From CAZSBB01 sp964605235 (GTDB taxonomy: Bacteria; Planctomycetota; Phycisphaerae; Phycisphaerales; Phycisphaeraceae), in the NCBI GenBank assembly GCA_964605235.1, contig CAZSBB010000043.1, positions 1 through 54,751 of the forward strand: 54,751 nucleotides of DNA, read 5' to 3'. Position 1 is the first letter of the stretch; each line of letters opens with the position of its first letter. Below are positions 16,364 through 23,348 of this stretch, piece after piece. The position numbers and the translations under genes were made by a program. The notes beneath the pieces are model-generated. The model saw only the letters and a program-made list of their open reading frames with translations, was not told the origin of the DNA and ran no database searches.

Positions 16364-17266
16364 TTACATCATGCCGCCGGCGGGCGCGTGGGTCGCCGGC
16401 GCGGTCCAGTTCACAAAGCTGGTGTAGTGTTTCAGGTAAGGCTGATAGCGCGCCGGGGCGGCAGCTTTCATCGCCACCGCTTCGGCGGGCAATTCCCACG
16501 GCACGGGGAACGGCTCACGCCCGGCACGGAAGCCCAGCCCGATGCTCAGGCGCGGCTCATGGCCGTGGTGCGCACTGGCGTAGTGGTAGGTCCGCGCGGC
16601 AAAGAGAATCAGGTCGCCCGGATCGGTATGCAGCGGCACCACGCCCGGGACGTCGAGTTCCGCCCACGCCTGTTTGGGCGTGCCGATGCGATGGAAGCTC
16701 AGACGCGAGTCGTCGGTGAACTCGAAGCCTGCGGGGCCGGCCCAGTCGGCGTGATGGGAGTCGGCGATGACCGCCAGCCCCGCGCGGGAAGGGTGGGTGC
16801 CGTTGAGGTAGAACCACGCCCCGCTGGGCCGTTCACCTTGATTCAGGACATCGTTGGCGTTGTGGGGTGCGCCGGTGATGTAGCCGCGCCAGTCGGTATG
16901 CCAGGTGACGGGTGGCGCGCCGACATTTTTGAGGATCGCGGCACAGCGATGGATGGTCAGCTCGCGCGTGCCGTAGATGTGCGCCATGAGGTCCATGTAG
17001 GGCGGGTGGTCGAGCAGCGCGAGGACTTCCGGAGCGACATCGCAGAAGGCATGGCGCACGCGGGTCTGGCCGGCGCCGAGCGTGCGCTGGGGATCGACCG
17101 CGCGCCAGATCGCCGCCTTGAGGGTGTCGACGAAGTTCGCGTCGAGCATGCCTTTGACGACGGCAAAGCCGTGGGCCTGACAGCACGCCCATGCGGCGGC
17201 CGCCTGGGTGACGGGGAACTCATAGACGTAATCCAACTGCGGCTTGTCAGTCAGCAGGGCGGTCAT
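16364..17266 (-). CDS. Phytanoyl-CoA dioxygenase (PhyH) family protein
   Basis: A 300-residue Fe(II)/2-oxoglutarate-dependent oxygenase-like protein. The iron site is H123-x-D125 (TWHTDW) and probably H228 (RTYHYAS), with R239 placed to bind 2-oxoglutarate. Such enzymes hydroxylate lipids, sugars or secondary metabolites; the substrate is unknown. AGGA lies 8 bp before the ATG at 17266. The frame stays open further upstream, antisense to nothing real but through the hlyD 3' end in another frame; that extension is rejected. It is convergent with the murJ fusion, 2 bp apart, and about 110 bp downstream of hlyD on the same strand. Confidence 0.85.
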   Translation of the reverse strand: MTALLTDKPQLDYVYEFPVTQAAAAWACCQAHGFAVVKGMLDANFVDTLKAAIWRAVDPQRTLGAGQTRVRHAFCDVAPEVLALLDHPPYMDLMAHIYGTRELTIHRCAAILKNVGAPPVTWHTDWRGYITGAPHNANDVLNQGERPSGAWFYLNGTHPSRAGLAVIADSHHADWAGPAGFEFTDDSRLSFHRIGTPKQAWAELDVPGVVPLHTDPGDLILFAARTYHYASAHHGHEPRLSIGLGFRAGREPFPVPWELPAEAVAMKAAAPARYQPYLKHYTSFVNWTAPATHAPAGGMM

Positions 17267-17375
17267 GGCGGGGTTCCTGAGAGAGAAATGATTCACGTCG
17301 GCAGTCGTGTCAGGGCGTTCACGGCGTGAAGACCAGCGGGCGTTCGTGTGGACGTCAGCGGTGATTGTTTCCAAC

Positions 17376-19058
17376 TCAGGACGCGGGTGCAACGCCAGCG
17401 CCGGGGCGCGGCTGGTGTCCGGATGATTTTTCAGCAGCGGTGGAATCGGGGGCTCCGGGGGTTCCGGGGGTGCTGGGGGTTCCGGGGGCACCGGGGGCGG
17501 CTTCTGGTTTGGCACTGGCGTTGTCTGATGTGGAGGCTTGTTCCAGTTCGCCGGGGCGGGGCTGGCGCAGGAGGATGCGCTCGCCTTCTTCGATCCCGGA
17601 GCGGATTTCCACGAGCGTTTCGCTGCTGGCGCCGATGATGACGGGCTGCCGACGGACTTTGCCAGCCCCGGTGGGCACATGGACAAAGCGGGTGCGGCCT
17701 TCGGTGAAGATGGCGCTGATGGGCACCGCCAGTTGGTTTTCCACCTTGCCCAGCAGGATGCGGCCGGTGCAGCGCATGGCGGGCTTGAGCTTGCCGTCGG
17801 CGCGGGGGGGGAGTTCCACTTTGACGGCATACTCGCGCAGGTCGGGATTCATCCAGCCGCCGTCTTCCGCCATGACGCCGATTTCGGTGACTTTGCCTTC
17901 CAGCGGTTTCTGGGCCTGAGCGTCGATGGTGACCTGCACGGGCTGGCCCAACTGCACGCGGGCGACCTGGGCTTCGTGCACCTTGAGCTTGGCGATCATC
18001 TGGCTGGTGTCGGGCAGGATGATGAGGGTTTCATTCATCCGCACCTCCCGGCCGATCGCCAGCGGATCGCCGCGGCGGCGATAGCGATTGCCCACGCTGG
18101 TGGCGTACACCACCAGGCCGTCCTGCGGGGCGCGGATGACGGTCTGTTCCAGTTGCAATTCCAGCTGTTCGAGGCGTTCTTCGCGGATGCGCAGCGTGCT
18201 CTGTCGACCGGACAGCTTCGCTTTCGCCTGGGTGATGCGGCTTTCATTGCGGCGAATGGTGCGCTCCAGTTCGGCTTTGGCCTGGGTGACGTCGGAGTTG
18301 GCTTTTTTCTGTTCCTTGGGCCGGGTGTACTCGTCGTAAATCTGAATGCTCAGCCGGGCGGTTTCCAGGGCGCTGCGGGCTTCAATGAGCTTCAGTTCGT
18401 CATCTTCCACTTCGCTTTTGCTGATGAACTGTTCCTCGTAAAGCTGCTTGCTCAGGTCCAGATCGTCCTGGGCGCGCTTGAGCGTGCGCGTGGCTTTTTC
18501 CAGCGCCAGTTGCAGGTCATGCTGTTCCTTGACGTCATCGCCCTTTTCCCACTTCGCCAGATCCAGCTGCGCCAGTTCCAGCTTGAGCTTGGCGGCGGCG
18601 AGGGTGTTGGCGGCTTCGTTTTCCTCGATCGCCAGTTCCTGCTCGGCGGCAATCTGGTCAGCGCGGGCCTGTTCGACGTTGAGCCGTTCGGTTTCAACCT
18701 TCTCCCGGACTTTGTCGTCGGCGAGCTTGACGAGGACATCGCCTTTGCTGACCTGCGTGCCTTCGGGCAGTAGTTCAATGATGGTGGTGGTGCCCTCGAT
18801 GTTGCTCTTGAGTTCAACCTGACGGGCGGCTTCGAGCTCGCCGGTGGAGGTGATGGTCAGGTCGAAGCTCTGACGGGAGACGGGATACCAGCTCACACCG
18901 TCGCCGGCGGGGGGCAGCGTGGGCGTGGCGGCATTGGCGTCCACCTGATTGAGCCGATTGACGCCCCAGGCGACCACCACGGCGACGCCGGCGAGCAGGA
19001 CCAGGAGCAGACCAGCGGTAATGCGGCCGCGGATGCGGCTGGGAGGGCGCTCACTCAC
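17376..19058 (-). CDS. HlyD-family periplasmic adaptor of an efflux/secretion system
   Basis: A 560-residue membrane fusion protein. One N-terminal membrane anchor (about 13-32) is followed by the first half of the lipoyl domain (VELKSNIEGTTTIIELLPEG, VSKGDVLVKL). A long Glu/Lys/Ala coiled coil runs to near residue 300, then the second lipoyl half (QTVIRAPQDGLVVYA) and beta-barrel segments (VQLGQPVQVTIDA). It should bridge an inner-membrane pump to the TolC protein encoded just upstream. The GTG at 19058 overlaps the tolC-like stop by 8 bp and has GGAGG at good spacing; ATG 19106 would give a 56-bp overlap. The C-terminus ends in a repeat-derived tail (PGAPGTPSTPGTPGAP). No ABC or RND pump gene is adjacent. 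Confidence 0.88.
   Translation of the reverse strand: MSERPPSRIRGRITAGLLLVLLAGVAVVVAWGVNRLNQVDANAATPTLPPAGDGVSWYPVSRQSFDLTITSTGELEAARQVELKSNIEGTTTIIELLPEGTQVSKGDVLVKLADDKVREKVETERLNVEQARADQIAAEQELAIEENEAANTLAAAKLKLELAQLDLAKWEKGDDVKEQHDLQLALEKATRTLKRAQDDLDLSKQLYEEQFISKSEVEDDELKLIEARSALETARLSIQIYDEYTRPKEQKKANSDVTQAKAELERTIRRNESRITQAKAKLSGRQSTLRIREERLEQLELQLEQTVIRAPQDGLVVYATSVGNRYRRRGDPLAIGREVRMNETLIILPDTSQMIAKLKVHEAQVARVQLGQPVQVTIDAQAQKPLEGKVTEIGVMAEDGGWMNPDLREYAVKVELPPRADGKLKPAMRCTGRILLGKVENQLAVPISAIFTEGRTRFVHVPTGAGKVRRQPVIIGASSETLVEIRSGIEEGERILLRQPRPGELEQASTSDNASAKPEAAPGAPGTPSTPGTPGAPDSTAAEKSSGHQPRPGAGVAPAS
17443..17504. repeat. G-rich simple repeat, site 3 (hlyD tail)
   Basis: Six GGGGG runs occur in about 60 bp on the plus strand, spaced as ctccggggg, ttccggggg, tgctggggg, ttccggggg and caccggggg. 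The tract encodes the Pro/Gly/Thr/Ala tail of the HlyD protein on the minus strand and is a strong potential G-quadruplex in the template strand. Confidence 0.88.
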
Positions 19059-20883
19059 GGGAGGAATCCTCCGCGGCGGGAGGTTTTTTGCCGGCCTGGT
19101 CATCATACTCCTGCAACATCGTGCGCTCCCGCAACAACTGATCGGGACTGGGGGAATGGATTTTCTCAGTGGCCTGGGTGAGTTGGGCGGGCGGCTGCCA
19201 CGCGCCCGTGGCGCTGATGCGCATCTGGCCGGTGTCCAGCAGGTAACGCAGGATGCTCACCCGCAGGTCGCGCACTGCTTCATCCAGGCGGTTCTCGGCT
19301 TCGAGCAGGTCGCCCTCGGCTTCGATGAAGTCGCGCGGGCCCAGCGAACGCAGCCGGAGCACCACGCCGCGCAGACGTTTGCGGGCGACTTCGATGTTCT
19401 GCTTCTGCAGTTCCAGCGTCGCCTGGGCGAGATGAATCTGGCGAATGGAGCTGCGCACTTCCTGCACGATGGTGTCGCGCTGCTGCGTGTGCGTGCGCTC
19501 GGCGCGCTCCAGGTCCACCAGCGCCCGCCGGTAGGCGATCTGCTCGATCTGCCGATCCAGCGGCAGCGCGTAGGTCACGCCCAGGTTGTAACTGCTGCTG
19601 CCCAGGTCGAAGTCGGCGCCCGCGCGGGTCTTGTTGGCGTCGGTGTTGAGGGTGACCGAGCCCGCCAGGTCCAGGTCGGCTTTCAGGTCGTTGCGCGCCA
19701 CCTCCACGCCCCGGCGGGCATCGTCCACGCGGTCATAGATGGTCTGCAGGTCCAGGCGCAGCGACAAGGCGGTGCGCACGGCGTCGCCGTCATCCAGCGC
19801 CGGCTGGGGAATCTTCACCTCGGTGGGCAGGATGCGCAGCGGCGCTTCGGTCGCCATGCCCAGCAGCAGTTTGAAGCTGTCCAGATCGCGGTCGTAGCGT
19901 TCCTGGGTGTTGATCAGATTGTTGCGGGCGAAGAGCACCTGCTGCTGGGCGCGCTGCACTTCAAAGAACGGCTGCTCGCCGCCCTCGGCAAACGCCTGCG
20001 TCCGTCGCGCCAGCCATTGGAAGCTGCCCAGTTGGCGCTTCTGGTTCGCCAGCGCCGCCTGTTGTTGCAGCAGGTCGTAGTAGCGGCTGGAAACGTTGAA
20101 GAAGAACTGCCGGCGAAAGCGTTCAAATGACCGCGCGGCATAAATGAGGTCGCGCTCGGCCTGGATCAAATCCTCGCGCGCCACCCAGCCGGCGCCGCGC
20201 AGCAGCGGCACGCGGGCGCTGAGGGTGAGGCTGGCGTCCTGGCCTTCGCCGCCGCCGTTGCTGGTGTCGTTGAGCAGGTGGACGAAGTTGACCAGCGCGG
20301 TGGCGGAGAGGTCGCCGCCGTCGGGCAGGCGCTGGGTGACGCGGAAGCTGTTGACCACTTCGAGCGCCTGGTCGTGGTCGCCGGCTTCGGGCGTGCCGGA
20401 GACGCCGGCGCTGAGCGTGTCAAAGAAGCGCGGGCCCCAGAGGTGGCGCTCGCGCAGCAGATTGAGCGCGGTGATGAACAGGTTTTCCTTCTGGTTGCGA
20501 TACTCGCGGCTGTGGTCGATGGCGTACGCCAGCGCGTCGGTGAGGTTGAAGCTCGGGGCGTCGGCGGGCAGGTCGGGCAGTTCCCGGTTGAGCGGGTCCA
20601 GTTCGTCATCTGCGGGTCGCGCGGGCAGGTCCTCGGCTCGCGGACTGCGCGTGGCGGGCTGCAGGGACCGCGCCTCGCTTGAACCGGTGAGGGCCGCGCT
20701 GGCAGACGGGATCGGCTGCGGATCCACCTGTTGTTCGTGACCCACGCTGGCCGCCCAGTAGTCGCGGATCATCGCCGACGCCATGGCGTCGAGACGCTCG
20801 TTGGACGTGCAACCGCTCAGCATCGCCAGCGTCAGCAGCCACCGCCAGTGGAAGGGTCGATTACGACGTGCACATCCAGACAT
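19051..20883 (-). CDS. TolC-family outer-membrane channel (lipoprotein)
   Basis: A 610-residue outer-membrane efflux protein. The N-terminal signal ends in lipobox LSGC (Cys25), as in OprM-type channels. Two repeated long-helix modules are seen, beginning near FNLTDALAYAIDHSREYRNQ and ending near LRVSILRYLLDTGQM, with typical segments such as RRALVDLERAERTHTQQRD. It would form the exit duct for the HlyD adaptor encoded by the overlapping downstream gene. Residues about 45-95, between lipobox and first helix, are a Pro/Ser/Ala linker. The gene is divergent from the Ser/Thr kinase, with 218 bp between them. Confidence 0.87.
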   Translation of the reverse strand: MSGCARRNRPFHWRWLLTLAMLSGCTSNERLDAMASAMIRDYWAASVGHEQQVDPQPIPSASAALTGSSEARSLQPATRSPRAEDLPARPADDELDPLNRELPDLPADAPSFNLTDALAYAIDHSREYRNQKENLFITALNLLRERHLWGPRFFDTLSAGVSGTPEAGDHDQALEVVNSFRVTQRLPDGGDLSATALVNFVHLLNDTSNGGGEGQDASLTLSARVPLLRGAGWVAREDLIQAERDLIYAARSFERFRRQFFFNVSSRYYDLLQQQAALANQKRQLGSFQWLARRTQAFAEGGEQPFFEVQRAQQQVLFARNNLINTQERYDRDLDSFKLLLGMATEAPLRILPTEVKIPQPALDDGDAVRTALSLRLDLQTIYDRVDDARRGVEVARNDLKADLDLAGSVTLNTDANKTRAGADFDLGSSSYNLGVTYALPLDRQIEQIAYRRALVDLERAERTHTQQRDTIVQEVRSSIRQIHLAQATLELQKQNIEVARKRLRGVVLRLRSLGPRDFIEAEGDLLEAENRLDEAVRDLRVSILRYLLDTGQMRISATGAWQPPAQLTQATEKIHSPSPDQLLRERTMLQEYDDQAGKKPPAAEDSSRE

Positions 20884-21101
20884 CCGGGCATTGTAGTCAG
20901 TCCAGATGGTCTGGGGCGACCCGGCGGCCGCCGCGGCAGCGGAAAAATCGTTCGCTCCCAGGTCAGGCAGTTGACAGTTTCAGGGTCCGCCCATACCTTC
21001 GATAGATCATGTCGGTGCGCGGTTTCAGACGCCGCGTTGCGGGTTGCGTGCTGGGTTTTGGGGGATATGCCGCCGGGGAGGGAGGAAGCGGGCCGGAGGC
21101 G

Positions 21102-22361
21102 ATGGCGGAACAATCGACGACCAACCTGGACACTTTGGTTGGCCGACTCGTCGTGGAGATGGGTCTGGCCACCAGTGATGAAGTGGAGCAGTGCCGCAAG
21201 CTCCAGCGCGATCAATCGGGCAAGAGCGATCCCAGCCAGCGCAGCCTCGCTTCCATGCTGGTGCACGGCGGGGTGGTCACCAAGTCGCAGATCAAGCGGC
21301 TGCGTCCCTACATCGAAGAGCAGCGCTCCAGCCAGCAGATTCCCGGCTACCAGGTGATTGAAAAGCTCGGCGCCGGCGCGATGGCGACGGTTTATCTCGC
21401 CAAGCAGCTCAGTCTCGATCGGCTGGTGGCGGTCAAGATTCTGCCCAAGAAGTTCAGCAAGAACCCGCAGTTCATCGAGCGTTTCTACGCCGAGGGCCGC
21501 GCCGCCGCCAAGCTCAACCATCCCAACATCGTGCAGGCCATCGACGTGGGCAATCACGGCGAGTACCACTACTTCGTCATGGAGTACGTGGAGGGCCACA
21601 CCGTCTATGACGATATCGTCAAGCGCAGCGTGTACCCCGAAGACGAAGCCATCAAGGTGATCCTGGAAACCACGCGCGCTCTGGAGCACGCCCACAGCAA
21701 GGGCTTCATCCACCGCGACGTGAAGCCCAAGAACATCATGATCACCAAAGGCGGCATCACCAAGCTGGCGGACATGGGTCTGGCCCGCGCGGTGAGCGAC
21801 CGTGAAGCCGCCGAAGCCGAGCAGGGCAAAGCCTTCGGCACGCCGTACTACATTTCGCCCGAGCAGATTCGCGGCGAAATGGACATCGACTTCCGTGCGG
21901 ACATCTACTCGCTCGGCTGCACCTTCTATCACATGGTCACCGGGCGCGTGCCCTTCGACGGCGCCAACCCCTCGGCCGTGATGCACAAGCATCTGAAGGA
22001 TGAAGTCGTCCCCCCCGACCACCTGAACCCGCAACTCTCGGCGGGCATCGGCGAAGTGATCGAAGTCTGCATGGCCAAGGACCGCAACAAGCGCTACAGC
22101 ACCACCAGCGATCTGATCGCCGACCTTGAAGCCTTGACCAAAGGCGAGCCGCCGTTGCAGGCGCGGCAGAAGTTCGACCTCGGCTCGCTGGCGCAGATGG
22201 AAGACAACGCGGTGGTGCAGCACGACGAAAACCACGCCGCCTCCGCCGCCGGCGCCGCGCCGCCTCCGCTGTACGAACAGCCGGTCTTCTGGATCGCCGT
22301 GGCGGGCTGGCTGGTGGTGTTGCTGCTGCTGATTCTGCTGGTGATTAATCTGGGCGGGTGA
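21102..22361 (+). CDS. Membrane-anchored Ser/Thr protein kinase
   Basis: A 419-residue Hanks-type kinase. Residues 1-75 form a small helical N-terminal domain (LDTLVGRLVVEMGLATSDEVE). The kinase domain covers about 83-345: K112 (VAVKIL), E131, catalytic HRDVKPKN (D206, N211), ADMGLAR (D224, Met replacing Phe of DFG), and GTPYYISPEQ. The Gly-rich loop is GAGAMATVY, lacking the third glycine. One C-terminal membrane span (about 395-415) is followed by only a few residues, so the kinase is cytoplasmic and tail-anchored, with no external sensor. ATG 21102 is chosen; ATG 21009 is possible. A TTGACA at 20971-20976 could be a -35 element, which would favour the later start. Confidence 0.9.
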   Translation: MAEQSTTNLDTLVGRLVVEMGLATSDEVEQCRKLQRDQSGKSDPSQRSLASMLVHGGVVTKSQIKRLRPYIEEQRSSQQIPGYQVIEKLGAGAMATVYLAKQLSLDRLVAVKILPKKFSKNPQFIERFYAEGRAAAKLNHPNIVQAIDVGNHGEYHYFVMEYVEGHTVYDDIVKRSVYPEDEAIKVILETTRALEHAHSKGFIHRDVKPKNIMITKGGITKLADMGLARAVSDREAAEAEQGKAFGTPYYISPEQIRGEMDIDFRADIYSLGCTFYHMVTGRVPFDGANPSAVMHKHLKDEVVPPDHLNPQLSAGIGEVIEVCMAKDRNKRYSTTSDLIADLEALTKGEPPLQARQKFDLGSLAQMEDNAVVQHDENHAASAAGAAPPPLYEQPVFWIAVAGWLVVLLLLILLVINLGG

Positions 22362-22370
22362 GGGGCTGTT

Positions 22371-22440
22371 CCGGGGATATCCGGGGTACTTCGGGGAATC
22401 CGGGGACATCCGGGGGCGACCCGCCAACTTGCGTTGGCGG
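22371..22440. repeat. G-rich simple repeat, site 4, plus hairpin
   Basis: Units ttccgggg, tatccgggg, acttcgggg, aatccgggg and catccggggg follow the kinase stop. Then comes a perfect 8-bp hairpin, CCGCCAAC-TTGC-GTTGGCGG (22421-22440). The hairpin could be a terminator between the convergent kinase and vapC genes, but no T-tract follows. Confidence 0.7.
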
Positions 22441-22521
22441 CTCAGAAAATCCAATCCGTGATGTCTTTTCGAGCGAATGCTTTCCGAGCCATCGACGCCA
22501 GTCGGTGGGTGCTTGCGGCGA

Positions 22522-22935
22522 TCACTTTTCACCCAGCCAATTCTCCACCTTCAAGCCTCCCACACGGCCAAACTCCCGCTCATTGTTGGTGATGAGGATT
22601 GCGTCCTGCGCCAGCGCGTGGGCGGCGATCAACATGTCCAATGGGCCAATCGGCGTGCCGGCCGCAGCCACTTCGGCGCGCACCCGGCCGTACATCATGG
22701 CGGCGTCGGTGTCGAAAGGCAGCAGCGCCAGCGGGGCGCAAAACTGGGTGATTAATTCCTGGTGGTAATCGGGCCGCGCCGAGCGCGCGGCGCCGTACTG
22801 CAGTTCCGCCCAGGTAATGGCGGACAGGCCCACGCTGTCGAGGGGCTGCCGGCGCAGCTTGCGATACACCGCCGCCGCGCGCCCGCGCAGCAGTTCGATG
22901 CAGATGTCCGTGTCCAGCAGGCAGCGCACACTCAC
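22522..22935 (-). CDS. vapC: VapC-type PIN-domain ribonuclease toxin
   Basis: A 137-residue PIN-domain protein. The acidic metal site is D8 (LLDTD), E44 (WAELQYG) and D100 (GPLDMLIAAHAL), with the usual NNEREF near the end. VapC toxins cleave tRNA or rRNA and are neutralised by the VapB partner. The GTG start at 22935 overlaps the vapB stop as GTGA, so translation is probably coupled. Length is typical. The gene is convergent with the kinase, separated by a G-rich repeat. Confidence 0.92.
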   Translation of the reverse strand: MSVRCLLDTDICIELLRGRAAAVYRKLRRQPLDSVGLSAITWAELQYGAARSARPDYHQELITQFCAPLALLPFDTDAAMMYGRVRAEVAAAGTPIGPLDMLIAAHALAQDAILITNNEREFGRVGGLKVENWLGEK

Positions 22936-23165
22936 AGCGGCTGGCGCTCCGGCTGCGAGGCTGGTTGCTGGCGCTGGGGCATGAAGTCGTCATCAACCTG
23001 GCCCAGTGAGCCGCGCATCAGCTTCCAGGCGTCCTGGCGCGCAAACAGCAGCACCGCAGGCCCGACCCGCTTGATGCACACCTCGTCACCAGTGAAGCGG
23101 AACTCCTGCGGCAGCCGCACGGCCTGGCTGGCGCCGTTGCGGAACAGTTTGGCGGTGGTGGCCAT
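22932..23165 (-). CDS. vapB: VapB-type AbrB-fold antitoxin
   Basis: A 77-residue antitoxin. The N-terminal swapped-hairpin AbrB/MazE domain reads AKLFRNGASQAVRLPQEFRF, followed by GDEVCIKRVGPAVLLF. The C-terminal tail (QPASQPERQPL) should wrap the VapC active site. The ATG at 23165 has AAAGGA 6 bp upstream, better than ATG 23178-23180. VapB dimers typically bind palindromes at their own promoter; an AT-rich palindrome is present just upstream. Confidence 0.9.
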   Translation of the reverse strand: MATTAKLFRNGASQAVRLPQEFRFTGDEVCIKRVGPAVLLFARQDAWKLMRGSLGQVDDDFMPQRQQPASQPERQPL

Positions 23166-23178
23166 GGGCGGTCCTTTC

Positions 23179-23218
23179 ATATATACTCAAGTATATATTT
23201 CGGCGGTCGGCGCGCCAA
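23179..23218 (-). promoter_or_regulatory. vapBC promoter with overlapping palindromic operator
   Basis: A perfect inverted repeat, ATATATACT-CA-AGTATATAT, spans 23179-23198. Read on the minus strand, TTGGCG (23218-23213), a 17-bp spacer and TATACT (23195-23190) form a good sigma-70-type promoter whose -10 lies inside the palindrome. Binding of VapB or VapBC there would block RNA polymerase, giving the autoregulation known for this family. The AT richness is exceptional for the window. Confidence 0.75.
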
Positions 23219-23348
23219 CCTTGACCTGCCCCGCGCCGGGTCGGACAATGCGATTTCGCCGCGCCTCGCTGCGTGGCGTTCCTCCCTCGCTATTGTCCCG
23301 GCGCGGCTGCCGCTGCGTCGCACCGGCCGCTGACCAGGAGTCCAAAAT

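Noticed and set aside
17267..17830. Upstream extension of the PhyH frame through the hlyD 3' end
   Set aside because: It is an out-of-frame reading of hlyD and its G-rich tail; the ATG at 17266 has a ribosome site and matches the family start.
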